Below, piece after piece: positions 1 through 9,051 of a stretch of DNA of 16,228 nucleotides. The position numbers were made by a program, and so were the translations under genes. Every line of letters begins with the position of its first letter. Position 1 is the stretch's first letter. The stretch comes from Prevotellaceae bacterium (GTDB taxonomy: Bacteria; Bacteroidota; Bacteroidia; Bacteroidales; Bacteroidaceae): positions 136,702-152,929 of the forward strand of contig QAML01000078.1 of NCBI GenBank assembly GCA_003150315.1. The letters run 5' to 3'. Under the pieces are notes generated by a model that had not been told where the DNA came from, did no database searches, and saw only the letters and a list, made by a program, of their open reading frames with translations.

Positions 1-64
1 AAAAAATACAAGGCACTTATTTTAAAATAAGTGCCTTGTATTTCAAAATATATGGCTTGTATTT
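1..64 (+). repeat. Dispersed palindromic element, copy 1 (cut by window edge)
   Basis: A perfect 40-bp palindrome lies at 4-43 (centre TTTT/AAAA). It is followed at 44-64 by an inverted variant of the same 21-bp unit (reads ATATGGCTTGTATTTTT). Positions 1-67 are the exact reverse complement of most of copy 2 near 9050-9115. The right tail (TTGATTTACAACAACTTGCAAAAGGC, about 80-110) aligns loosely with the tails of copies 3 and 4. The element sits downstream of the leftward gene ending at 229. Its palindrome could fold in RNA and end transcription from either side, which is an inference. The left flank is outside the window. Confidence 0.85.
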
Positions 65-146
65 TTCGTCGTGATAAGCTTTTGATTTACAACAACTTGC
101 AAAAGGCTTTTATTTTGCCGTATTTCTTTGATTTTTAGCCGTTTAC

Positions 147-174
147 GCAAAAACGCGCGATTTCGCGTTTTTGC
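147..174 (-). terminator. Hairpin downstream of the aroA operon
   Basis: Positions 147-157 (GCAAAAACGCG) and 164-174 (CGCGTTTTTGC) form a perfect 11-bp stem around a 6-base loop. It lies about 55 bases past the stop of the leftward gene at 229. The T-run is inside the distal arm rather than after the stem, so it is an imperfect intrinsic terminator. It may instead belong to the tail of the neighbouring repeat element. Confidence 0.5.
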
Positions 175-228
175 GATGATTATTCCACGAAATGCCATTG
201 ACTGTCTGCCAAACGACATTTCCCTTTC

Positions 229-621
229 CTACTCCCCGTTCATTATCATTATTGCCTCATCGCGCAATGCTGCCGGCAGTTCGATGTTTCTGCGGCGCAA
301 ACTTTCTATCCACTTTCCAGCCTCGTCCTGCGTGAGCGTTTCAAGAATGCTTGCAAACATTTCTATCTGGCTGTCGCTGTAGTCTTCGGCTTTTGTTCCG
401 ACAAATGCGTCAAGTTCGGAATCGTCAAAATCGACATTTTCCGCCATTTCGGTCTGCAACACTTTCGATGCAGAACAAACATCGAAGCAAGTTCCACACT
501 GTTCGTTGCAATCGCCCGGCTTCTCCTTACGCGGAAGTTCGTCAAAAGGATTTCTGCGTATGTATATTGCAAACACCACAACGCCAGCAACAAGCAGGAT
601 TATCAATATTATAGGAAACAC
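229..621 (-). CDS. Small membrane-anchored four-cysteine protein, aroA-linked
   Basis: The product has 130 residues. An N-terminal hydrophobic helix (about residues 2-20) is followed by basic residues IRR, which suggests a membrane anchor with the rest cytoplasmic. A compact cysteine cluster CxxxCxxCxxxC at residues 38, 42, 45 and 49 could bind zinc or an iron-sulfur cluster; this is inferred from spacing only. The C-terminal half is acidic then helical (about 65-127). The start lies 4 bases after the aroA stop, so the two are almost certainly one transcript. I recall similar short proteins in Bacteroidales sometimes carrying an unsupported 'phospholipase' label; nothing here looks like a phospholipase. 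Function is unknown. The gene itself is very likely real, given the tight spacing and good codon use. Confidence 0.85.
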   Translation of the reverse strand: MFPIILIILLVAGVVVFAIYIRRNPFDELPRKEKPGDCNEQCGTCFDVCSASKVLQTEMAENVDFDDSELDAFVGTKAEDYSDSQIEMFASILETLTQDEAGKWIESLRRRNIELPAALRDEAIMIMNGE

Positions 622-625
622 AGGC

Positions 626-1876
626 TTACGAATTTATCTCTTCTACTCCGAAACCGGCATTGCGCAGATTGTCCCAATATCGCGGATAGGATTTCGAAAC
701 CACTTGCGGGTTGTCAATCATCACAGCTCCGTGTTTCAAACACAAGGGTGCCATGCTCATTGCCATACGATGGTCTTCGTATGTTTCAATCACGGCATTT
801 TTCTGCGCTTCGCAGGTTTCGCCGTCCCAAAACAGTGTGCCGTCGGGCGTATCGCCAATCACATAGCCCAACTTACGCATTTCGTTTTCAAGAGCTTGCG
901 TGCGATCGGTTTCCTTTACTCTCAGGTTTGCCAAGCCGCCGAATCTGAATTTCACTCCAAGCCCGCAGCATGTTGCCACAAGCGTTTGCGCAAGATCCGG
1001 TTCGCCTCCCAAATCCAAATCCAGACTTTCTGCGCATGCGGCTTTGCCACATATCAGTGCCGTGCTGCCTGAAAATTTTGTTTCCACGCCGAGTTTTTCG
1101 AAATATGCGGCACCTCTCGAATCGCCTTGCAAACTTTTTTCATATAAAGATGGAAGCGTTACCGCCGCAGCCGCATTTTTGGAAAGTGCTGTCATTTCAT
1201 ACCAATACGATGCCGCACTCCAATCGCTTTCAACGGTGAACGGAACGGAGACATAGCCGCCCTGACTCACCGTTATCTCGTTTTCGGAAGTCCATTCGGC
1301 TTTTGCGCCAAACTCTTTCATCAGTTCCAAAGTCATATTTATATATGGGCGCGACGTTACTTCGCCTTCAAGCTTCAGAACAATGCCCCCCTTAAGTTGC
1401 GGAGCTATCATGAGCAACGCGGAAATATATTGCGAGCTTACGTTGGCAGGAAGCGAAATCACGCCGCCGCGCATGTTTCCTCCGCCAACCTTCAGCGGCG
1501 GAAAGCCTTCGTTTCCCATGTAGTCTATTTCCGCACCCAGACTGCGCAAGGCTTCAACCAAAATGCTTATGGGGCGTTGCAGCATGCGCGACGAACCGGT
1601 AATTACGCGCTTTGTGGCGGAAAGGCCGAAATATGCGGTGAGAAAACGCATGGAAGTGCCCGCTCCGTGAACATCCACCGCCTTTTCCACATTTTTTTCA
1701 TTGTGCAAGGCTTCAAGCATTACCGCCGTGTCGTCGCACTCTGCGAGATTGCCCACACTTCGGGGCGAACCGCTGAGAGCGTTTATTATCAGAACACGAT
1801 TTGAAATGCTTTTTGATGCGGGAAGAACAGTTTTTATGTGTCCCAAACCGCCCGGAGGAGTTATCTTATATATCAT
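626..1876 (-). CDS. aroA: 3-phosphoshikimate 1-carboxyvinyltransferase (EPSP synthase)
   Basis: This enzyme transfers the enolpyruvyl group of PEP to shikimate-3-phosphate, the sixth step of the shikimate pathway to chorismate, in the cytoplasm. With the ATG at 1874-1876 the product is 416 residues, close to the family norm of about 410-430. Family motifs fall in order: LPASKSISNR with K22, S23 and R27 (same numbering as E. coli), GAGTSMR 71-77, RMLQRPI 98-103, SSQY 147-150, D294 in GEPDLAQT (equivalent to the catalytic Asp), LRVKETDR with K321 and E322, and EDHRMAM 367-373. The frame stays open upstream to 2086, but that extension runs through the tRNA gene on the other strand and is spurious. 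A TAnnTTTG box at 1904-1911 sits about 28 bases ahead of the chosen start. It is the first gene of an operon with the gene at 229-621. Confidence 0.97.
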   Translation of the reverse strand: MIYKITPPGGLGHIKTVLPASKSISNRVLIINALSGSPRSVGNLAECDDTAVMLEALHNEKNVEKAVDVHGAGTSMRFLTAYFGLSATKRVITGSSRMLQRPISILVEALRSLGAEIDYMGNEGFPPLKVGGGNMRGGVISLPANVSSQYISALLMIAPQLKGGIVLKLEGEVTSRPYINMTLELMKEFGAKAEWTSENEITVSQGGYVSVPFTVESDWSAASYWYEMTALSKNAAAAVTLPSLYEKSLQGDSRGAAYFEKLGVETKFSGSTALICGKAACAESLDLDLGGEPDLAQTLVATCCGLGVKFRFGGLANLRVKETDRTQALENEMRKLGYVIGDTPDGTLFWDGETCEAQKNAVIETYEDHRMAMSMAPLCLKHGAVMIDNPQVVSKSYPRYWDNLRNAGFGVEEINS

Positions 1877-1903
1877 TTGCGGACAAAATTTCGTTTTGCA
1901 CGG

Positions 1904-1911
1904 CAAAAATA
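1904..1911 (-). promoter_or_regulatory. Probable aroA promoter (-7 box)
   Basis: The minus strand reads TATTTTTG, matching the Bacteroidota -7 consensus TAnnTTTG. Transcription would start near 1897-1900, about 20-25 bases before the aroA ATG. The -33 region (GTTTTTCTG near 1930) is only a weak match to TTTG. Confidence 0.5.
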
Positions 1912-1922
1912 TGGATTTATTT

Positions 1923-1953
1923 TTTGATATTTCAGAAAAACACCATACATTTG
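1923..1953 (+). promoter_or_regulatory. Promoter of tRNA-Pro
   Basis: A TTTG -33 element at 1923-1926 and TACATTTG -7 box at 1946-1953 are separated by 19 bases, a good Bacteroidota sigma-ABfr-type promoter. It points toward the tRNA at 2017 and overlaps the divergent aroA control region. Confidence 0.65.
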
Positions 1954-2016
1954 CACTCGCAAACGCAGAAAGGCGGCTGGTTGGCAAAAGCACGAAGCCC
2001 CTTGAAGCAAACAAAG

Positions 2017-2091
2017 CGGGGTGTAGCTCAGTCCGGTTAGAGTACACGTCTGGGGGGCGCGAGGTCGCTGGTTCGAATCCAGTCACCCCGA
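2017..2091 (+). tRNA. tRNA-Pro, anticodon GGG
   Basis: A full cloverleaf can be drawn. The acceptor CGGGGTG (2017-2023) pairs perfectly with CACCCCG (2084-2090), with discriminator A at 2091. The D stem is GCTC/GAGT (2026-2029/2040-2043). The anticodon stem is CACGT (2045-2049) and GCGCG (2057-2061), with loop CTGGGGG, placing GGG at 2052-2054. The T arm is GCTGG-TTCGAAT-CCAGT. The acceptor beginning CGGGG is typical of proline tRNAs. CCA is not encoded and must be added by the nucleotidyltransferase. The second pair of the anticodon stem is A2046 opposite C2060, a mismatch. The gene has its own promoter and terminator. Confidence 0.95.
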
Positions 2092-2098
2092 CTTTTAT

Positions 2099-2142
2099 AA
2101 GAGAGACATGATTTCATCAAGAGATTATGTCTCTCTTTTTTT
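2099..2142 (+). terminator. Rho-independent terminator of tRNA-Pro
   Basis: Perfect 11-bp stem AAGAGAGACAT (2099-2109) and ATGTCTCTCTT (2127-2137) with a 17-base loop, directly followed by more T's to 2142. It lies 8 bases after the tRNA. Confidence 0.88.
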
Positions 2143-2246
2143 CTTAATTTTTCCACATTCGCAGGCAAGTTTTTCACTACTCTCGCATTTTCTTAATAAA
2201 AAAGCCCATTCACAAGGCGCAAGCATCATAATGTAAGCAAAATCAT

Positions 2247-2254
2247 TACCTTTG
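2247..2254 (+). promoter_or_regulatory. Promoter -7 box of the alpha-2-macroglobulin operon
   Basis: TACCTTTG followed by C matches TAnnTTTG. Transcription starting near 2258-2261 gives a leader of roughly 15 bases to the ATG at 2275, which argues against the in-frame TTG at 2269. No clear -33 TTTG is seen. Confidence 0.55.
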
Positions 2255-2274
2255 CATCCAAATACACTTTGATT

Positions 2275-5200
2275 ATGGAACTTAGAAGAACTCTTCTGAC
2301 GGCATTGGCATTAGTTGCGTTCAACGCCGCATTTTCACAAAACTACAAACAACTTTGGGTTAAAGCCACGGTAGCCATGGAAAAAGATCGGCCCAAGACT
2401 GCCCTCAAGGAGCTTCGCGGCATATATTCTGTTGCCTCAAAACACAATAACACCGGAGAAATGCTGAAAGCTGCGGTTTGCGCCTTGCAAATGCAGCAGG
2501 ACATTTCGCCCGACAGCGCAAAAGCCGAAATAAAAAAGATAGACAGCATTGCCGGGAACGAGAAACGCCCGGCAGAACGCGCACTTTGGATGCTCGTTGC
2601 GGCAAAACAGCACAATGACAACGCTGATTTCCGCGATTCTTCCGAAGCAGACAAAGCGGCTGACTATCTCAGCGAAGCCACAAAGGACCTTTCTATTTTC
2701 AACAACCGGAAAGCCGAAGAATTTGTGCCTGCAGTTTCGAAAGGCAGCGACAGCAAATATTACAACGGCGACCTTCTGAACGTTGTTTGCCGTAATGCCA
2801 TCGAAATTTGGGGTTCTGTTAATTCTTCTTCGTATTCACAGAAAGAAATAGACCAAAAACGCAACGAACTCGCGGGACGCTTCATTGACCATTACCGCAA
2901 AACGGGAAATGCAAATGCCGTTGTATTGGCAACATTAGACTCGTTGGAACACAGCAATACCGACTTCTTTTCAGGAAAAAGCAATGACACTACAAACACA
3001 TCGTACATAGTGGCGCGCAAACTCATGGAGCAATATGCCCAAAGCCCTTGCGCCGTCGAAGCATACATATATATATGTAACAAGATGAGGAACGGCAAAT
3101 GCGAAACAGAAGATTTGCGTTACAATCTTGCAAAGAAAGGTGCACAATTATATTCCTCAAATCCACGCTCTGCCGCCTTGCGTAATATTATTAAGGAAGC
3201 CAAGACACAAAATATAAACGCCAACCTTGAAAAATCCGTTGCATTCCCGGGCGAAAAGCTTCGTGGGAACATTGAAGCCGACAACATTCCAAACTTAGAG
3301 ATACAAATGTATCGTCTGCCCTACACTACATCGCAATTAACAGGCAACCTCTCCCTCATAAAGAAATTAAAGCTCAACCCCAAGGACAAAATCGTGGTGT
3401 ATTCCAAGAGCATTACTCCCGACAAGGAATACTATCATTTCAAAGACAGCTTCATTTATTCCGCTCCTGCACAGCCGGGACTTTATCTGGTCAAGGTGGT
3501 GCAAGAAAAGGCAAACAATCAGTACAGCATCCTTAAAGTCAGCAACGTGCGTGCTTTGTTTTTCCCTCTTCCCGACAAACGTATGCGCATAGCGGTAGTT
3601 GACGCACGCAGCGGCAAACCTATTGCGGGCGCAAAGGTAAACGAGCTCAACAGCAACAGCAAAAAAATCACCGCTAACTATACTACTGACGACAAAGGCG
3701 AAGTTATTGTTGCACGTAAGACTTATGCGCAATACAACGCAGAATATGGAAACGACAAATTCTGTCCGTTCACGAATCATTACCAATATACCAATTTCTC
3801 CGCCAAAGAAGAGAAAGAAAACGAGCAGTGTCGTTTGTATACCGACCGCGCCGTATATCGTCCGGCTCAAACAGTATTTGTGGCAGGATTGATATATTCT
3901 CAAAAAGGAGACGAATTCAACACCGTATATGATAAAAGCGTAAAACTTACTCTCACCGATGCAAACAACAAAACCATAAGTTCGCAAGAAGTTAAGAGCG
4001 ACGAGTTCGGAAGCTTCGGTGCGGAGTTCACATTGCCCTCCACAATTGTGCCGGGTACCTTCCGCATAAAAAGCAATCAGGGAACTGCCGCATATATCAA
4101 GGTAGAAGAATACAAACGTCCGACCTTCGAAGTAACAACCGATAAACCGAACGAAAAATATGCACTTGGCGACACACTAAGTCTTAAAGGACACGCCACA
4201 TCCTACACAGGAGCAGGAATAACCGGCGCAAAAGTTTCATACGAAGTTAAAAGGAGAAGCTTCAGCTGGCTTATAAGAAAAAGAGAAAACGACGTAATTT
4301 GCAGCGACACGGTAACAACCGACAGCAATGGCGACTTTGTCATGCGCGTTCCCATTACCGCAAATTCCACAGACGTACTTTCGATGTCCCAAACCGCTTA
4401 CGTTTTCATTGTTTCAGCATCTGTTACATCGGGCACAGGCGAAACGCAGGAAACAGAACTCACTCTCAGCGCAGGAAAACGCAGTGCATTCTTCAACTGT
4501 AATATTCCGCAAACCATAGAAAAGGGAAAAATACCCACCGTTACCTTCAAACTTCAAAACATATTGTATGAGCCGACCGAGGGTAAAGGAAAGTATTCTG
4601 TTTATAACGGTTCCAAGCTTTGCGCCGAAGGTTCTTTCACGTCAAACGAGCCAACAAAAATCAACGGTCTCGCAAATCTTCCTTCCGGAAAGTATGTTAT
4701 CCATACACAAATCGAAGGTGAGAACGATTCTGTCTATGATGTGAACAAGAGTTTCATACTCTTTTCGGTCAAAGACACTCAAGCTGCCGACTCCACGGAG
4801 CATGTCCGCCTCTATTCACCTGATGAATATTTCAATAACGGGAAAGCTGCCATTAACATAGCTTCTTCGCTCAATGATGTTACGGCTTTTTACGACGTTA
4901 TTGCTAACGGCAAACTCGTAGAGAGTAAACATTTATCTCTCTCCAATTCTGCTCAAAATTTTACCTACGATTATAAGCAGGAATACGGAGACGGAATCTC
5001 GGTGGTGCTTGCTTTTATGAAAGACGGCAAACTCTACAACCAAAACATCACTATTAAGAAAGCCATTCCCGAGAAAACTCTGAAGTATAAGTGGACTTCT
5101 TTCCGCAATCGCCTTCGTCCCAACGAAAAAGAGGAATGGAGGCTGCAACTAACGAACCCTGACGGCACTCCTGTCCAAGTTTCCTCCATTGCTGCCGTTT

Positions 5201-7929
5201 ACGATGCCTCACTCGACAAATTTGCTAAAAACAATTGGTATTCTAACTTATATCTCGGGCGTTATGTTCCCACAGTTTCGTGGAACACTTCGCGCGGCAT
5301 CATGACACTTAATTATTACAACAATCCTTTCAAATACGAAAACCTTGAAGATTTGAATTTTGACGAGTTTTGCATATTCGAACATTTGCAATATCTCGGT
5401 TCTTACGGCATTACCAGATTAGAAATCGAATCTGTCGACATAAAAGGCAACGACGAAAAAGTTTTATACAAGACTCAAATGGCAAAACAAGCCACTGCGC
5501 TTGCCCCGGCTCTGAAAAACGATTTTGGAGAGACCATTGTTTCAACTTCGGACGCTTCAGCCGAAACCTCCGAAGACACAAAAAAAATTGCCGTTCGCGA
5601 AAACTTTGCCGAGACAGCCTTCTTCGCTCCCTCGCTCCGCTCTGACGAAAACGGGAATCTGACCATTGCGTTCACCACTCCCGAAAGCCTTACCCGCTGG
5701 AACGTTAAAGTTCTCGCACATACAAAGGATATGAATATCGTAGAGGCTGACACAACCGCCACAGTTGTCAAAGAATTTATGATACAGCCCAACATGCCGC
5801 GTTTCCTGCGTCTTGGCGACAATGCAACAATTCCCGCAACAATCAAGAACCTTTCCGAAAAATCTTTGAGCGGAAAAGCGGTCATGACAATGCAAGATGC
5901 AGAAAATCTTGCCATAATTAAACGTGAGACTATCAGGTTCAGCGTTGACGCAAAAGGCGAAACGGTGATTGCATTCCCCTTCAAAGCCGAAGAAAGCCTG
6001 ACATCGCCACTGCTTATATGCAAAATAACTGCCGACTGCGGCACATTCTCCGACGGCGAACAGCACTATCTGCCTTTGTTCTCCGACAAGATTGAAGTCA
6101 TTTCCTCTCTGCCGTTTACCATTCAGGGCAGCGGCAAACACACTGTGGACATTCCCGACACTCTTACAGGCAACAAAGCCGGCGCAACCAACCGCAAACT
6201 TACCATAGAGTACACTTCCAATCCAACATGGCTCGCATTGCAGGCTTTGCCCACTATCGACAATCCCAAGTGGGAAGACGCTCTTACCATAGCAGCTGCT
6301 TATTATGCTGCATCGCTCGAACACGAAATTGCATCTGTTTCGCCCGAAATCAAAGCCGCCGCAAAACGCTGGGCAAACGAGCAAACAGCCGACACATTGC
6401 TCGAAAACGCTCTGCTTCGCAATCAGGACATCAAGAACATTCTTCTCACAGAAACACCGTGGGCGGCAAATGCCGACAATGTTTCACTGCGCCGCCGCTC
6501 GCTGGCTCATACTTTCAACGAATTGGAATCGGGCGCACGCGAAAGGAATCTTGAGGAACGCCTTGCGCGACTTCAGCGCGAAGACGGTGGTTTCAGTTGG
6601 TTCCTCAACATGCCTTCGAGCTATTACATCACTTCCGGCATAACCACAATGCTTCTCCGCCTCAACAGCATCAAGAGTTCTTCAAACACGGAGTCAATCA
6701 TAAGAAAAGCCGTGGACTATCTTGACAAACAGGTTGCCGAAGATATAAAAGAAATGAAGAAAATCTCCGTAAAGGGTAACAAACTCACCATTTACGATAG
6801 TCATCTCGACTACCTTAACATTCTTCGCATGTACGCCGGCAAACTTTCACCGTTGTCTTCGGCTAACCGCAAATATCTTTTGCCCATTCTGCAGAAGCAT
6901 TATCCGAATCTCAACATCGAAGCCAAATCCAAGGCAGCTCTCGTGCTTAAAACCGCAGGATACGACAAAGAAGCCATGACCACAATCAAGAGTATTCTCG
7001 AACACACGGTGAGCGACAAGGACAAAGGCATGTATTTCGATTCGTTCAATGCTCTTTCGTATTGGAACAGTTATAAGATTCCTGCACAGGTGGCTGCTCT
7101 CGAAGCCGTGCGCGCTCTTACGCCCGACGACAAAACCACACAAAACGGAATGCTCACATGGATTTTGCAATCTAAGCGCACACAGGGTTGGGAAACTGCG
7201 CTCAACACGGTTGACGCAGTGTATGCGCTGCTTACCACAACCAAGAGCGACGATTCGTTGATTCATTTCAACACGGCAATGCCCGACAACTTCACTCTCA
7301 ACATGAAAAACGGCAAAACCATAAACGTTGCGGAGAACGCCCAAACCGCCGACAAGGATGCCGTGGGCTATATGCGCTCGGACTTCAGCCTTGACGAGTT
7401 GAAATCATCGCCCAAGTCGGTGAACATATCAAAGACCGACGGCGGAATATCCTGGGGCGGAATCTACAGTCGCTATCTCGCGCCTGCCCAAAACGTTGAA
7501 AACGGCGGCGGAGAGCTTACGGTGAAACGAGAATACTTCCTTGTGGAAAACGGAAAGGAAACTCCCGTTGCCAACGGCGCAAGCATTAACACAGGCAACC
7601 GCATCAGAGTGCGCTACACCATAAATTCTTCGCGCGATTTCGATTATGTCAGCCTCACAGACCCACGTCCCGCATGTCTTGAGCCGGATGTGCAAACCTC
7701 GGGCTACACCTGCAACAACGGCGAATGGTTCTATCTTGCCGTGCGCGACGCTTCGCAGGCTCTGTTCTTTGAAAAAATGGAAAAGGGTAAACACATAGTT
7801 ACTCTTGATTTCCATGCCGACCGCAAGGGAACTTATCTTGCAGCTCCGGCTTCGGTGCAGTGTCTGTATTCTCCCGAATTTTCGGGACGTTCAAACGGAA
7901 GAACCATAAACGTTAAACAGAATAAATGA
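2275..7929 (+). CDS. Secreted alpha-2-macroglobulin family protein (MG2 and A2M domains)
   Basis: The product has 1884 residues from ATG 2275. A signal peptide (MELRRTLLTALALVAFNAAF, likely cleaved after AFS) has no lipobox cysteine, so it is probably periplasmic or soluble rather than a lipoprotein. The N-terminal 250 residues are helical. An MG2 domain starts near residue 519 (LYTDRAVYRPAQTVFVAG through about 625). The A2M domain starts near 1107 (FAETAFFAPSLRSDENG, LTRWNVKVLAHT). An alpha/alpha-toroid follows from about 1313 to 1700, with the repeat-like motif LQREDGGFSW near 1433. The C-terminal domain contains YSPEFSGRSNGRT. In thioester-containing relatives a CxEQ motif opens the toroid. 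Here the equivalent stretch (NPTWLALQALPTIDNPKWED, from residue 1316) has no cysteine, so it should not trap proteases covalently. Bacterial homologues act as periplasmic protease traps. It is translationally coupled to the next gene by a 4-base overlap. Confidence 0.93.
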   Translation: MELRRTLLTALALVAFNAAFSQNYKQLWVKATVAMEKDRPKTALKELRGIYSVASKHNNTGEMLKAAVCALQMQQDISPDSAKAEIKKIDSIAGNEKRPAERALWMLVAAKQHNDNADFRDSSEADKAADYLSEATKDLSIFNNRKAEEFVPAVSKGSDSKYYNGDLLNVVCRNAIEIWGSVNSSSYSQKEIDQKRNELAGRFIDHYRKTGNANAVVLATLDSLEHSNTDFFSGKSNDTTNTSYIVARKLMEQYAQSPCAVEAYIYICNKMRNGKCETEDLRYNLAKKGAQLYSSNPRSAALRNIIKEAKTQNINANLEKSVAFPGEKLRGNIEADNIPNLEIQMYRLPYTTSQLTGNLSLIKKLKLNPKDKIVVYSKSITPDKEYYHFKDSFIYSAPAQPGLYLVKVVQEKANNQYSILKVSNVRALFFPLPDKRMRIAVVDARSGKPIAGAKVNELNSNSKKITANYTTDDKGEVIVARKTYAQYNAEYGNDKFCPFTNHYQYTNFSAKEEKENEQCRLYTDRAVYRPAQTVFVAGLIYSQKGDEFNTVYDKSVKLTLTDANNKTISSQEVKSDEFGSFGAEFTLPSTIVPGTFRIKSNQGTAAYIKVEEYKRPTFEVTTDKPNEKYALGDTLSLKGHATSYTGAGITGAKVSYEVKRRSFSWLIRKRENDVICSDTVTTDSNGDFVMRVPITANSTDVLSMSQTAYVFIVSASVTSGTGETQETELTLSAGKRSAFFNCNIPQTIEKGKIPTVTFKLQNILYEPTEGKGKYSVYNGSKLCAEGSFTSNEPTKINGLANLPSGKYVIHTQIEGENDSVYDVNKSFILFSVKDTQAADSTEHVRLYSPDEYFNNGKAAINIASSLNDVTAFYDVIANGKLVESKHLSLSNSAQNFTYDYKQEYGDGISVVLAFMKDGKLYNQNITIKKAIPEKTLKYKWTSFRNRLRPNEKEEWRLQLTNPDGTPVQVSSIAAVYDASLDKFAKNNWYSNLYLGRYVPTVSWNTSRGIMTLNYYNNPFKYENLEDLNFDEFCIFEHLQYLGSYGITRLEIESVDIKGNDEKVLYKTQMAKQATALAPALKNDFGETIVSTSDASAETSEDTKKIAVRENFAETAFFAPSLRSDENGNLTIAFTTPESLTRWNVKVLAHTKDMNIVEADTTATVVKEFMIQPNMPRFLRLGDNATIPATIKNLSEKSLSGKAVMTMQDAENLAIIKRETIRFSVDAKGETVIAFPFKAEESLTSPLLICKITADCGTFSDGEQHYLPLFSDKIEVISSLPFTIQGSGKHTVDIPDTLTGNKAGATNRKLTIEYTSNPTWLALQALPTIDNPKWEDALTIAAAYYAASLEHEIASVSPEIKAAAKRWANEQTADTLLENALLRNQDIKNILLTETPWAANADNVSLRRRSLAHTFNELESGARERNLEERLARLQREDGGFSWFLNMPSSYYITSGITTMLLRLNSIKSSSNTESIIRKAVDYLDKQVAEDIKEMKKISVKGNKLTIYDSHLDYLNILRMYAGKLSPLSSANRKYLLPILQKHYPNLNIEAKSKAALVLKTAGYDKEAMTTIKSILEHTVSDKDKGMYFDSFNALSYWNSYKIPAQVAALEAVRALTPDDKTTQNGMLTWILQSKRTQGWETALNTVDAVYALLTTTKSDDSLIHFNTAMPDNFTLNMKNGKTINVAENAQTADKDAVGYMRSDFSLDELKSSPKSVNISKTDGGISWGGIYSRYLAPAQNVENGGGELTVKREYFLVENGKETPVANGASINTGNRIRVRYTINSSRDFDYVSLTDPRPACLEPDVQTSGYTCNNGEWFYLAVRDASQALFFEKMEKGKHIVTLDFHADRKGTYLAAPASVQCLYSPEFSGRSNGRTINVKQNK

Positions 7930-8930
7930 AATCTTTTGCAAAATCGCTGATAACCTTCGTGTCGTTTACACTTTTTGGTGCGACACAAGCTCAAAATGCC
8001 ACGCTCCTTAAGCAGCAGAATCTGCACAAATGGGGCGTGGCTCCTGCCAATTACAGCGGCATAACCCATATTGAAGGGAACTCATACGCTCTTGTGAGCG
8101 ACAAAGAGCAGATTGACGGAATTTATATCTTTGACATAGACATCAACCCTGTCAGCGGTAAAGTCAAATCGGTCGTTCCTCATGCCATATCGGGTGTGGC
8201 GGGTTCGAAAACGCGCGATGCCGAAGGCATTTGCTTCTGCCCGCAGCGCAACAGTGTTTTTGTGAGTGCCGAGGACGACCAGCAGATTCTCGAATACTTT
8301 CTCGACGGCAAACCCACGGGTTCTAAACTTGACGTTCCGCCCATGTTCTCGCGCGACAGCATATTTCCCAACTGCGGATTCGAATCTTTAGCCTACGACA
8401 GTGCCGCCCGGCGGTTTTACACAGCCACCGAACGCCCACTTAAACGCGACAATTCCAAAGACACAGCCCTTGTCAGGATTCTTGCTTTTGACGAACATCT
8501 CGCCCCATGCGCACAATACGCCTACGTTCTCGAACAGCCCACACTCAACAACAAGGCTAAGTATTACGTTCACGGAGTTTCGGAAATCACAGCCCTGCCC
8601 GACGGCAGACTTGTGGTAATGGAAAGAGAACTGAACGTGAAGGCAAACTATGTGGGAAGCGAATGCCGCATAAGGCTCTTCACTGTTAACCCCTCGGAGG
8701 GCGAACCCATGACCTCACATATCGCCAAGCCGCTATATAAAACCGCCATTGCCGATTTTTCCACCCACATGGACATAGGGCAACTGAACTATGCCAATTA
8801 CGAAGGCATGTGTCTCGGACCCAAACTCAATGACGGTCGCCAAACTCTTATTCTCATAAACGATTCTCAGGCCGGCGCGGGAAATTCACTCTATCGTCTC
8901 AAAGATTATATAAAGATCATAATTCTCTGA
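7926..8930 (+). CDS. Secreted esterase-like activity of phytase family protein
   Basis: The product has 334 residues with a signal peptide (MKSFAKSLITFVSFTLFGAT, cleavage near TQAQ). Motifs of the phytase-like/esterase-like beta-propeller family (PF13449) recur at propeller spacing: YSGITHIEGNSYALVSD near 43, DAEGICFCPQRNSVFVSAED near 98, GFESLAYD near 151, GVSEITALPDGRLVVMER near 217 and YEGMCLGPKLNDGRQTLILI near 291. These E/G-centred blade motifs are the basis for the call; the substrate cannot be told from sequence, and true phytase activity is not implied. The ATG overlaps the stop of the upstream macroglobulin gene (ATGA, 7926-7929), so the two are co-translated and probably share the periplasmic compartment. 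No intrinsic terminator is obvious just after it; the palindromic repeat 140 bases downstream may serve. Confidence 0.88.
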   Translation: MKSFAKSLITFVSFTLFGATQAQNATLLKQQNLHKWGVAPANYSGITHIEGNSYALVSDKEQIDGIYIFDIDINPVSGKVKSVVPHAISGVAGSKTRDAEGICFCPQRNSVFVSAEDDQQILEYFLDGKPTGSKLDVPPMFSRDSIFPNCGFESLAYDSAARRFYTATERPLKRDNSKDTALVRILAFDEHLAPCAQYAYVLEQPTLNNKAKYYVHGVSEITALPDGRLVVMERELNVKANYVGSECRIRLFTVNPSEGEPMTSHIAKPLYKTAIADFSTHMDIGQLNYANYEGMCLGPKLNDGRQTLILINDSQAGAGNSLYRLKDYIKIIIL

Positions 8931-9051
8931 CCCCGAAGGCTCTTTCCGACATGCTGAAAATCCGAATTCCACGCCTGAAATATCGCGACAAAAAAGGCGC
9001 GAAAATCGCTTTTTATAAGTCATTGCTTTTCACGTTCTTATAAAGGCGAAA

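Noticed and set aside
5557..6384. 275-codon minus-strand frame within the macroglobulin gene
   Set aside because: It is a shadow of the strongly supported plus-strand gene; cysteine- and phenylalanine-rich composition is typical of antisense frames.
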